Translations under genes and position numbers: made by a program
Shown: in pieces, positions 1 through 6,998 of the stretch
Numbering within the stretch: position 1 is the first letter of the stretch
Layout: every line of letters begins with the position of its first letter
Source: Mitsuaria sp. 7
GTDB lineage: Bacteria; Pseudomonadota; Gammaproteobacteria; Burkholderiales; Burkholderiaceae_C
NCBI RefSeq assembly: GCF_001653795.1
Contig: NZ_CP011514.1
Location: forward strand, 1,682,998 to 1,746,997
Direction: 5' to 3'
DNA: 64,000 nucleotides
Notes under the pieces: model-generated
The model's input: the letters and a program-made list of their open reading frames with translations, nothing else
Database searches by the model: none
Told to the model about the DNA's origin: nothing

Positions 1-2
1 CC

Positions 3-461
3 GACCGGGTGTTCCTCGCCGGCGAATCGGCGGGCGGGCTCATGACCGCCTGGCTGATCGGTCATTCGGACCGGTTCGCCGCAGCGGCGGTGATCTATGG
101 GGTCATGGACTGGACCAGTGCGGTGCTCACCCAGGATCGGCCCGATTACTACCCCTTCTACTGGCGGCCCGCGCCGCCGTGGGCCCCCGGCATGCAGGAG
201 GACTACTGGAAGCGTTCCCCGTTGTCCGTGGTCGATCGCGTGAAGACGCCGACCATCGTGATGTGCGGCGAGCGGGATTGGCGCACGCCGATGTCCCAGT
301 CCGAGCAGTACTACGCCGCGCTCAAGCTCTGCGGGGTGGATGCGGCGCTCGCGAGCTTCGAAGGCAACAACCACGGGCTGGAGCTGCATCCCAGCCAATG
401 GATGGACCTGGTGGACCTCGTCGACCATTGGTTCCAGCGCCACGACCCGGCGAGGCCATGA
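3..461 (+). CDS. Prolyl-oligopeptidase family (S9) peptidase, C-terminal part
   Basis: The gene enters from outside the window and is open in frame from base 3, so only about 152 C-terminal residues are seen. They hold the complete catalytic apparatus of an S9 alpha/beta-hydrolase peptidase: nucleophile Ser in GESAGG, an Asp in MCGERDW, and the His in GNNHG close to the end. The TP(T/I)IVMCGERDWRTP stretch is typical of acylaminoacyl-peptidase/dipeptidyl-peptidase-like members, which cleave short peptides. The amino-terminal beta-propeller cannot be seen, so the subfamily and cell location are unknown. No terminator hairpin was recognised in the short gap to the next gene, which converges on it. 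Confidence 0.85.
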   Translation, partial: DRVFLAGESAGGLMTAWLIGHSDRFAAAAVIYGVMDWTSAVLTQDRPDYYPFYWRPAPPWAPGMQEDYWKRSPLSVVDRVKTPTIVMCGERDWRTPMSQSEQYYAALKLCGVDAALASFEGNNHGLELHPSQWMDLVDLVDHWFQRHDPARP

Positions 462-539
462 CGGGGCTCCGGCCCTGATTCAGCCGCTTGATCCATCCAG
501 CTGAATCGCGCCTGCCGGTGGACAGTTCCTGACGGGGAC

Positions 540-1154
540 TCAGGGGCGACGGGCCGCGTCCCAGATCTGCATGACCTGTGCAATCGCCGCATGCAGGCGG
601 CTGACCTTGGCGCCATCGCGCGCGAGGGTCGACAGTCCGATGAGGAAGCTGTCGAATGCCGTGGCAAGCGCGGCGATGTCGGTGTCCGCACGGAGTTCTC
701 CGCCGTCGACACCGCGTCGGACGCAGGCGCGCAGACCGGCGCGCGTCTCGGCGCGCGAATCCAGCAGCGGCTGCGCCACGGCGGCAGTCGTCGGCGACGA
801 CCCGCCCATGGTGCCCAACGCCACCATGCACCCCCGCGGATGGCCCGCCTCGCATTGCATCGCGGCGGAGCGGCGCAGCGCTGTCTCGATGGCCTGGCGC
901 GGCGGCAGGCTGCCGTCCCGCAGACTGTCCGTGACCCGCCCGTGGGTCTGCAGATAGAGGTCCACGCATTCGCGGAACAACGCCTCCTTCGACCCGAACG
1001 CCGCATAGAAGCTGGGCGCGGAAATGCCTCCGCCGAGACTGTCCTTGAGCTGCGCCAGTGAGGTCGCGTCATAGCCCTGTTCCCAGAACAGATGCATGGC
1101 GTCCGACACCGCCGTGTCCCGATCGAACGCGCGAGGGCGACCCATCTTGGCCAT
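540..1154 (-). CDS. TetR-family repressor, CifR-like by position
   Basis: A 204-residue TetR/AcrR-type regulator. The amino terminus (GRPRAFDRDTAVSDAMHLFW, then SFYAAFGSKEALF) is the helix-turn-helix; the rest is the ligand/dimer domain. An in-frame TTG lies 15 bases upstream, but the ATG at 1154 has AGGA at a good distance and gives the usual MxxxGRPR start. It is transcribed away from an MFS exporter and a Cif-like epoxide hydrolase. This matches the established Pseudomonas aeruginosa layout cifR / morB-MFS-cif, in which CifR is an epoxide-released repressor. The intergenic region carries a TACTAGTTGAT site and a GTTGATCAAC palindrome (1178-1187), the likely operators. The ligand is inferred from context only. 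Confidence 0.85.
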   Translation of the reverse strand: MAKMGRPRAFDRDTAVSDAMHLFWEQGYDATSLAQLKDSLGGGISAPSFYAAFGSKEALFRECVDLYLQTHGRVTDSLRDGSLPPRQAIETALRRSAAMQCEAGHPRGCMVALGTMGGSSPTTAAVAQPLLDSRAETRAGLRACVRRGVDGGELRADTDIAALATAFDSFLIGLSTLARDGAKVSRLHAAIAQVMQIWDAARRP

Positions 1155-1177
1155 GGTGAATTCCTGCAAGCGACGAG

Positions 1178-1206
1178 GTTGATCAACTTACATACTAGTT
1201 GATACA
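1178..1206. promoter_or_regulatory. Operator region of the TetR/MFS-Cif divergent promoter (site A)
   Basis: A perfect GTTGATCAAC palindrome (1178-1187) is followed by CATACTAGTTGATACA (1191-1206). The second element fits, with mismatches at the ends, a motif also found at 3679, 12193, 26263 and 28262 (consensus TCTACTAGTTGRTAGA). Its position between divergent genes and beside the TetR start makes it the probable binding site of that repressor. Binding is inferred. Confidence 0.6.
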
Positions 1207-1330
1207 GAAGTTGTTGGCAAGCGACGACCACGGAGTCCGACATTTGTCCTTGTCGATACAAAAGTCGTTGACCTCGCCAAAAGCCAGGACCTACATTTGC
1301 ACTCATCGATACAGAAGTCGGGTTGAGCAG
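1193..1330. repeat. Three diverged tandem copies of a ~54-base promoter unit
   Basis: The string GATACA(G/A)AAGT(T/C)G recurs at 1201, 1255 and 1308, spaced 54 and 53 bases apart. Each copy is preceded by ACAT(T/A) at a similar distance and the first two share ACATTTG at corresponding places. The last copy ends at the MFS start codon. It looks like tandem duplication of an operator-containing segment, with the first copy keeping the ACTAGTTGAT core and the others decayed. Confidence 0.6.
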
Positions 1331-2560
1331 ATGAAGGCAAGGGTTTTTGAAGCAGAAGCAACACGGGGGCGAGGTGGCCCATTCCAGGAGGCCGGAGAAC
1401 GTCTGCCGATGGCGGCACTGCTCGCCCTGGCCATGACCGGGTTCATCTGCATCGTGACCGAGACGCTGCCCGCCGGTCTGCTGCCGCAGGTGGGGGCGGG
1501 GATGGGGGTGTCGCAAGCCCTGGCCGGTCAGCTGGTGACGGCGTATGCGCTCGGTTCGCTCGTCGCCGCCATCCCGTTGACGATCCTCACCCGGCGCTGG
1601 TCGCGGCGCCGTGTGCTGCTACTCACCCTCGTCGGATTCCTGCTCTTCAACACGGTCACCGCGGCGTCGGCCCACATGGGATTGACGCTCGCGGCGCGCT
1701 TCATGGCCGGCGCATCCGCAGGGCTGGCCTGGAGCCTGATCGCGGGTTATGCGCGACGCATGGTGGCCCCGCACCAGCAGGGCAGGGCGCTGGCGATCGC
1801 GATGGTCGGCACGCCGATCGCGCTCTCCCTCGGGGTTCCGCTGGGGACCCTGCTGGGTGGATGGGTCGGCTGGCGCACCGCATTCGCCGTCATGTCCGGA
1901 CTGACGCTGCTCCTCGTCTTCTGGGTATTGGCCAAGGTGCCGGACTATCCGGGCCAGGCTGATGCGGAACGCGTGCCATTGCGTCAGGTGCTGACCACGC
2001 CAGGTGTGCGCGCCGTGCTCGGGGTCGTCGTCACCTGGATGCTGGCGCACAACCTGCTCTACACCTACGTCGCGCCCTTCGTGGCGCAGGCGGGGCTGCG
2101 CGATCGGGTGGACCTGGTCCTTCTCACGTTCGGCGTGGCCGCCTTGGCGGGCATCGCCGTGTCGGGACGCCTCGTGGACCACCATCTGCGGCTGGCAGTC
2201 CTGGGAAGCCTTGCAGCTTTTGCCGGGGTAGGCCTGCTGTTCATCGCCTGGGCCGACACGCCGCTGGCGGTCTTTGCCGGCGTCGCCGTCTGGGGCGTGA
2301 GCTTCGGCGGCGCGGCCACGCTGCTTCAGACGGCCCTCGCCGATGCCGCGGGCGACGGCGCCGATGTGGCCTTGTCGCTGAACGTCGTGGTCTGGAACAG
2401 CGCCATTGCCGGCGGCGGCGTCATGGGCGGCGCGCTGCTCGATTCGTGGGGGCCGTCGTCATTCCCGTGGGCGGTGACCGTGCTGACGCTGATGGCGCTG
2501 CTGATCACACGTGCCGCGCATGCGCACGGCTTTCCACCCAGGCGGCGCCACGACATCTAG
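1331..2560 (+). CDS. MFS transporter of the DHA1 (drug/sugar efflux) type, PA2933-like position
   Basis: A 409-residue inner-membrane protein with about 12 hydrophobic segments. The first helix contains the TETLPAGLLP signature typical of DHA1 efflux carriers, followed by the loop RRWSRRRVLLLTL and the RFMAGASAGL segment of helix 4. I start it at the ATG at 1331; an in-frame ATT further upstream (1199) would add about 44 residues that look like promoter repeat. It lies between the divergent TetR gene and the Cif-like hydrolase on the same strand, as the MFS gene does in the Pseudomonas cif operon. The likely role is export of a toxic or epoxide-related compound; the substrate is unknown. Control by the TetR repressor is inferred. 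Confidence 0.88.
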   Translation: MKARVFEAEATRGRGGPFQEAGERLPMAALLALAMTGFICIVTETLPAGLLPQVGAGMGVSQALAGQLVTAYALGSLVAAIPLTILTRRWSRRRVLLLTLVGFLLFNTVTAASAHMGLTLAARFMAGASAGLAWSLIAGYARRMVAPHQQGRALAIAMVGTPIALSLGVPLGTLLGGWVGWRTAFAVMSGLTLLLVFWVLAKVPDYPGQADAERVPLRQVLTTPGVRAVLGVVVTWMLAHNLLYTYVAPFVAQAGLRDRVDLVLLTFGVAALAGIAVSGRLVDHHLRLAVLGSLAAFAGVGLLFIAWADTPLAVFAGVAVWGVSFGGAATLLQTALADAAGDGADVALSLNVVVWNSAIAGGGVMGGALLDSWGPSSFPWAVTVLTLMALLITRAAHAHGFPPRRRHDI

Positions 2561-2571
2561 CCGGGCGAGGC

Positions 2572-2584
2572 TGTCGTGCCGACA
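2572..2584. promoter_or_regulatory. Short dyad upstream of the cif-like gene
   Basis: TGTCG-TGC-CGACA forms a 5-base inverted repeat in the 81-base gap between the MFS and hydrolase genes. It is followed at 2612 by TTCCTAC, resembling the -10 elements seen at other activated promoters in this window. It could be a secondary promoter for the hydrolase; the evidence is weak. Confidence 0.25.
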
Positions 2585-2641
2585 CCGGCGACGTTCGCTG
2601 CGCCCCTTTTTTTCCTACTCGATCTTTCAACAGGAGAGCTC

Positions 2642-3592
2642 ATGCTTCCACCCACCCTCCGCGCGCTCTGCGCTGCAATCTCCCTCGCCCTGGCGGCCCC
2701 CGCATTCGCCGCGGACGAGTTCCCGCTGCCCGCCGGCTTCACCAGTGAGTACCAGACCGTCGACGGCGTGAAGCTGCACTACGTCAAAGGGGGCTCGGGG
2801 CCGCTCGTGTATCTGGTCCACGGCTTCGGCCAGTCCTGGTATGAGTGGCATCAATTGATGCCAAGGCTGGCCGAAAAATTCACGGTGGTCGCGCCCGACC
2901 TGCCCGGTCTGGGGCAGTCCGCCGTACCGCCGTCGTTCCGTGCGACCGATGTCGCGCCGCTGCTCTACGGTCTGGCGAAGAACCTCAGCGGCGGCCAGAA
3001 GTTCGACCTGGTCGCGCACGACATCGGCATCTGGAATACGTATCCGATGCTCGTGGCGCACCAGGACCAGATCCGGCGGGTCGTCTACATGGAGGCGCCT
3101 ATCCCTGACGAGAGCATGTACACCTTCCCGGCCTTCACCGCCGAGGGGGAGTCCCTGGTCTGGCACTTCAGCTTCTTTGCGGCCGGGGGCAACATGGCTG
3201 AGAAGTTGATTGCCGGCAAGGAGCGGTTCTTCTTCGAACACTTCATCAAGGTGCACGCCACCAACAAGGAAGTGTTCACGCCCAAGCTGCTGGATCTCTA
3301 CGCCAGGTCGTATGCCAAGCCGCACAGCTTGAACGCCGCGTTCGAGTACTACCGGGTGGTGAACCAGGGCGTGCAGGACAACAAGGTGCTGGCGAACAGG
3401 AAGATCACCGTCCCGGCCATGGCCATCGGCGGTGGCGGGCATGGTGGCCTGGGGCAGTTCCAGGCCGACCAGATGAAGCGATATGCCACCGATGTCACGG
3501 GGGTGGTGCTGCCTGCCTGCGGTCATTGGCTTCCGGAGGAATGCGCGGCGCCATTGAATGACGCGGTCACGGGATTCCTCAGCCAGCCGTAA
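2642..3592 (+). CDS. cif: Secreted Cif-type epoxide hydrolase
   Basis: 316 residues with a cleavable signal peptide (about 1-23, ending AFA-AD). From memory of P. aeruginosa Cif (PA2934, 319 aa) the two align almost without gaps at a constant offset of two residues. All five functional positions are present: nucleophile Asp127 (VAHDIGIW), ring-opening His175 (WHFSFF) and Tyr237 (FEYYR), Glu151 (YMEAPIP) and His295 (CGHWLPEE), plus the HGFG oxyanion turn. Cif hydrolyses epoxides in the periplasm/extracellular space and in P. aeruginosa is a virulence factor that lowers host CFTR. The start is set by AGGAGAG seven bases upstream. It lies behind an MFS gene and a divergent TetR gene, as in the cif operon, but without the morphinone-reductase gene morB. 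Confidence 0.9.
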   Translation: MLPPTLRALCAAISLALAAPAFAADEFPLPAGFTSEYQTVDGVKLHYVKGGSGPLVYLVHGFGQSWYEWHQLMPRLAEKFTVVAPDLPGLGQSAVPPSFRATDVAPLLYGLAKNLSGGQKFDLVAHDIGIWNTYPMLVAHQDQIRRVVYMEAPIPDESMYTFPAFTAEGESLVWHFSFFAAGGNMAEKLIAGKERFFFEHFIKVHATNKEVFTPKLLDLYARSYAKPHSLNAAFEYYRVVNQGVQDNKVLANRKITVPAMAIGGGGHGGLGQFQADQMKRYATDVTGVVLPACGHWLPEECAAPLNDAVTGFLSQP

Positions 3593-3678
3593 CAAGCACA
3601 CAGGATGCTGTCGCCGCGATGGCATCCGCCCACTACTCCGGGATGGTGGGCCGGGATGGTGGGCGCCTTCTGATAGAG

Positions 3679-3694
3679 TCTATCAACTAGTAGA
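3679..3694. promoter_or_regulatory. Operator-like motif (site B) upstream of the LysE-type gene
   Basis: TCTATCAACTAGTAGA, the reverse complement of TCTACTAGTTGATAGA, is an exact match to the consensus seen at five promoters of this window. It lies about 110 bases before the exporter start and 10 bases before a small upstream frame. The TCTA/TAGA ends form an inverted repeat. A TetR-type regulator is the likely binder (inference). Confidence 0.55.
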
Positions 3695-3704
3695 TTGAGT
3701 CTGC

Positions 3705-3809
3705 ATGACTGATTCCATCGAGCAGATGAAGGATCGAATCAAGATCGCCTCGCTGCCGTTCGAACCGGTCGTGCAAAGTGTTGCCAGTCGGGCAGGAGTT
3801 GAGTCATGA
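3705..3809 (+). CDS. Possible 34-residue leader peptide overlapping the exporter start
   Basis: An open frame MTDSIEQMKDRIK... of 34 codons begins just downstream of operator site B and ends with a TGA that overlaps the exporter's ATG (ATGA). Such an overlap is the usual sign of translational coupling. There is no strong ribosome site before its ATG and I recognise no homologue. It may be a coupling leader, a remnant of a lost first gene, or chance. The second in-frame ATG lies in GAGCAGATGAAGG, the same string that surrounds the MFS start at 1331. Confidence 0.3.
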   Translation: MTDSIEQMKDRIKIASLPFEPVVQSVASRAGVES

Positions 3810-4438
3810 AGGAACTTGTCGCCCTCGCGGGCATCGTCGGCGTCATGTCGGTGGGCGTCGTCAGCCCAGGGCCGAGCTTCGTGATGGTGGCGCGAATGTC
3901 GGTCGCAGGCTCCCGATCTCAAGGCGTGGCGGCCGCGCTTGGCATGGGACTCGGCGGCATGGTGTTCGCGATCATGGCGCTGCTCGGAATGCAGGCGGTG
4001 CTGATAGCCGTGCCGACGCTGTATTTCGCGCTGAAGCTCTGTGGCGGGCTCTACCTCTGTTACCTCGGTTTCCTGATCCTGCGCGGTGCGAGCGAGCCGC
4101 TGGCGATCAACGTCACGCCGGCGGGCGCTTCCCGGCAGTTCGCCCGTTCGTTGTGGCGTGGATTGGCCACGCAGCTCAGCAATCCGAAGACGTCCATCGT
4201 CTACGCGAGCGTGTTCGCAGCGTTCCTTCCCCAAAGCTATTCGTTGGGCTTCGGCATCGGGGTGGCGCTGGCGCTGTTTGCTGTGGAGACGAGCTGGTAC
4301 ACGTTCGTTGCGCTGCTGCTGTCATCGGAGGCTCCGCGGAAGGTTTACCTCGGTTGCAAGACCTGGATCGACCGCGTGGCCGGCGCTCTGCTGTTCGGCC
4401 TCGGGGTCCGGCTCATCGTCACCGCCCTGGACGAGTGA
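3806..4438 (+). CDS. LysE/RhtB-family amino-acid exporter
   Basis: 210 residues, all hydrophobic, with five to six membrane helices. The family signature GVVSPGPSFVMVARMSVAGSR near residue 20 and the following GxxxALGMGLG helix identify the LysE/RhtB/threonine-efflux superfamily, which exports amino acids or their derivatives across the inner membrane. An AGGAG sits 8 bases before the ATG. The substrate is not evident. It has its own copy of the shared ACTAGT operator and may belong to the same regulon as the upstream cif-like genes. Confidence 0.88.
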   Translation: MKELVALAGIVGVMSVGVVSPGPSFVMVARMSVAGSRSQGVAAALGMGLGGMVFAIMALLGMQAVLIAVPTLYFALKLCGGLYLCYLGFLILRGASEPLAINVTPAGASRQFARSLWRGLATQLSNPKTSIVYASVFAAFLPQSYSLGFGIGVALALFAVETSWYTFVALLLSSEAPRKVYLGCKTWIDRVAGALLFGLGVRLIVTALDE

Positions 4439-4568
4439 GCGGCGTCTCGCGTCCAGAGGGGCAGGTCCTCATGCGTCCCGCGAATCCCGGCGAGCGTCCT
4501 CAGACATGAACCATCCGTAGCCGCGGGTTCGACCCCGTTCCAGGCGCAGGCCTGCGTCCGGCGTTTTC

Positions 4569-4581
4569 ATAGATAATCTAT
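4569..4581. promoter_or_regulatory. 13-base dyad upstream of the ammonia-lyase operon
   Basis: ATAGAT-A-ATCTAT is a perfect 6+1+6 palindrome 28 bases before the lyase start and overlaps an AT-rich promoter-like stretch. The only regulator in the operon is the GntR/FCD protein encoded downstream, so autoregulation through this site is the simplest reading (inference). Confidence 0.5.
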
Positions 4582-4609
4582 AAAATGTCGTCGTGGAGAA
4601 AATCGGACC

Positions 4610-6259
4610 ATGGGCCAGATCGTCATCCTGAATGGGGTCAGTCTCACCGCTGAAGCCGTTGTCGCGATCGCTCGCGATGGCGCGCGAGTCGGCCTGGAGG
4701 AGCGCGCGCGCGAAGCCTTGACGGCCACGCGTCAGTACATCGAAGAGCACTGGCTGGGGGTCGACGCGCCGCTGATGTACGCCTTCAACACAGGCGTGGG
4801 AGCCCTCAAGAGTCAGCGCATCGCCCCTGGAGACATCGAGGCGTTCCAGACGAATCTGGTGCGGTCTCATTCCGCAGGCGCGGGCGATGCCATGCCCACC
4901 GAGGTGGTCCGGGCAATGATGGCATTGCGCGTCAACGCGTTCGCCAGCAACCATTCAGGCGTGCGCGTGGAGATCCTCGACCGGCTCATCGCGATGTTGA
5001 ACCATGGCATCACGCCCGTGGTGGCCGCCAAGGGGAGCGTCGGCGCCAGCGGCGATCTTGCGCCGTTGGCGCTGATGAGCGGAGCGATGATGGGGCTGCC
5101 GCACAGCCGGGTCCGTTTCGATGGTCAGGAGATGCCGGCGGCGCGAGCCTTCGAGCGGTGTGACCTGCCACCGACGATCGATGTCCAGGCCAAGGATGCG
5201 ACCGCCTTGATCAACGGCGCCACCGCGTCCCTGGCCTACGCGGTGCTGGCGGCGTTTGACGCGCGATCGCTGCTGACCGATGCCATGATCTCCGCAGCGA
5301 TGACCATCGAGGCCTTGCGCGGGGAGGTGTCGTCCTTCGACGCTCGCGTCATGCGGGCGCGACCGCATGCAGGTCAGGCGCGGACCGCTTTCGCTCTACG
5401 GCAGATGTTGTCCGGGAGCCAGCGATGCAGCGAACCGGCCAGGCAAGTCCGTCTGACTGGCGCGCAGGGCCCGGCGGGCCAGCGGCACTCGCCGCCGCTG
5501 GCGCCGCGGATCCAGGATGCCTATTCCTTGCGATGCATACCGCAGGTCCACGGGCCCGTGCTGGATGCCCTTGATTATGTCGACGCGATCGTCGCCACCG
5601 AGATCAACAGCGCCACCGACAACCCGCTCATCTTCCCGGAAGAGGAGGGCTACGCGATCGTGTCCGGGGGGCACTTCCATGGGCAGTACATCGCGCAGGC
5701 CATGGACTTCCTGGCGCTGGCGGTGACGGACCTCTCCGCCATCTGTGATCGACGGAGCGCCCGACTGATCGATCCCTCCTGCAACTTCGAATTGCCAGGC
5801 AATCTGATCGCGCAGCGTCCGGGGATCAATTCGGGCTTTGCCGTGGCCCAGAGCATGGGCACAGGGCTTGTGCTAGAAAACATGGGCTTGTGCAGCCCTG
5901 CCAGTGCGACGAGCCTGCCTGCGAAGGGGAACACCGAGGATCACATCAGCAATTCCTGCTTCGCGGCGCGACGCACCCGGACGATCGTGGACAACGCCCG
6001 GTCCGTGATTGCCGTGGAGACGCTGCTCGCCGCGCAGGCGCTGGATCTCTGCGAGCGGGACCTTGCCGACTTCCCCCTCGGCATCGGTACTTCAGCATCG
6101 TGGCGGGCGTTACGGGAAACCGTTCCCGCGATGCTGGGTGATGATCGATGGATGCACGATGACATTGCGCAGGTGACGGCCTTGCTGGCCGATGGCACTC
6201 TGCGCAAGCGGGTTGGCGTCAGCTGTGGCCCCCTCTGGCCCGCCAGGGACTCGTGGTGA
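4610..6259 (+). CDS. Aromatic amino-acid ammonia-lyase, histidase-like
   Basis: 549 residues of the HAL/PAL/TAL family. The cofactor-forming Ala146-Ser147-Gly148 triad is in GSVGASGDLAPLA (MIO prosthetic group). The catalytic Tyr57 is in YAFNTGVG, and the selectivity pair Ser86-His87 (VRSHSAGAG) is the one usual in histidine lyases rather than PAL or TAL. The QDAYSLRC motif is also present. The family eliminates ammonia from His/Phe/Tyr to give the arylacrylate. It is longer than the usual ~510 residues because of an extra, Arg/Pro-rich stretch around residues 265-300 just before QDAYSLRC. No other hut genes are nearby. Its stop overlaps the start of a GntR regulator, so the two are one operon. 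Substrate is best guessed as histidine or a relative. Confidence 0.82.
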   Translation: MGQIVILNGVSLTAEAVVAIARDGARVGLEERAREALTATRQYIEEHWLGVDAPLMYAFNTGVGALKSQRIAPGDIEAFQTNLVRSHSAGAGDAMPTEVVRAMMALRVNAFASNHSGVRVEILDRLIAMLNHGITPVVAAKGSVGASGDLAPLALMSGAMMGLPHSRVRFDGQEMPAARAFERCDLPPTIDVQAKDATALINGATASLAYAVLAAFDARSLLTDAMISAAMTIEALRGEVSSFDARVMRARPHAGQARTAFALRQMLSGSQRCSEPARQVRLTGAQGPAGQRHSPPLAPRIQDAYSLRCIPQVHGPVLDALDYVDAIVATEINSATDNPLIFPEEEGYAIVSGGHFHGQYIAQAMDFLALAVTDLSAICDRRSARLIDPSCNFELPGNLIAQRPGINSGFAVAQSMGTGLVLENMGLCSPASATSLPAKGNTEDHISNSCFAARRTRTIVDNARSVIAVETLLAAQALDLCERDLADFPLGIGTSASWRALRETVPAMLGDDRWMHDDIAQVTALLADGTLRKRVGVSCGPLWPARDSW

Positions 6260-6924
6260 ACCCCAAGTACGACGAAGACGACAACACCCTCCCTGCGCGC
6301 ATCGCACGTGCGCTCATCGAGCGCATCGTGACCGGTGTCTTGCGACCGGGAGAGCGTGTCGGCCAGGACGCGATCGCGGCCGAATTCGGAGCCAGTCATG
6401 TGCCGGTGCGGGAGGCCTTCCGCCGGGTCGAGGCGCGTGGGTTGCTGATCAGCGAGCCGAGAAAGGGCGTGCGCGTCAGTGCATTGGACGACGCTTCCAT
6501 CGTGGAAATCACCGCCATGCGTGCCGCATTGGAACCTCTGGCACTCCGCAGCGCCTGGCCGTCGATCGCGCCGGCGGACCTTGTCCATGCGCAGTCCGCG
6601 ATCAACGAGGGTGCCAAGGCCAAGGACATGCAGGCGTGGGAAGCTGCGAACCGGGAATTCCACTTTGCGCTGTATCGGCCGAGTGGGATGCGCCGTCTGC
6701 TGGCAAGCATCGACGTGCTGCATGAGGCGCGCACCCGATGCATGTACGCCACCGCGCCGTTCATTGCCTGGGACCCCGGCTCTCAACGAGAACACAGGGA
6801 AATGCTGGCGGCCGTCCGAAAGGGTGATGTCGAGCGCGCATGCATGCTGCTGGAGCGGCATATTGCAGAGGCCGGGCAGACCCTGATTCAGGGCTTGACG
6901 CGTTGGCGCGCTTCCCAGGGGTAG
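6253..6924 (+). CDS. GntR-family (FCD) transcriptional regulator
   Basis: 223 residues. The N-terminal winged helix (residues ~15-80, with GERVGQDAIAAEFGASHVPVREAFRR) is followed by an all-helical FCD ligand domain that keeps the family His-rich pattern (FHFAL, REHREML, ERHI), which usually binds a metal and a carboxylate effector. It begins with GTG at 6253 (or GTG at 6256), inside the last codons of the ammonia-lyase gene. This implies translational coupling and control of that operon. The effector may be the lyase substrate or its acrylate product (inference). Confidence 0.88.
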   Translation: MVNPKYDEDDNTLPARIARALIERIVTGVLRPGERVGQDAIAAEFGASHVPVREAFRRVEARGLLISEPRKGVRVSALDDASIVEITAMRAALEPLALRSAWPSIAPADLVHAQSAINEGAKAKDMQAWEAANREFHFALYRPSGMRRLLASIDVLHEARTRCMYATAPFIAWDPGSQREHREMLAAVRKGDVERACMLLERHIAEAGQTLIQGLTRWRASQG

Positions 6925-6998
6925 GGCGCCGCCGGGCTACCAATGCAGGGATCGAGGCGCAGGCGATGGCCGGCCCCCGGCCCCGGCGCACGCATCCA

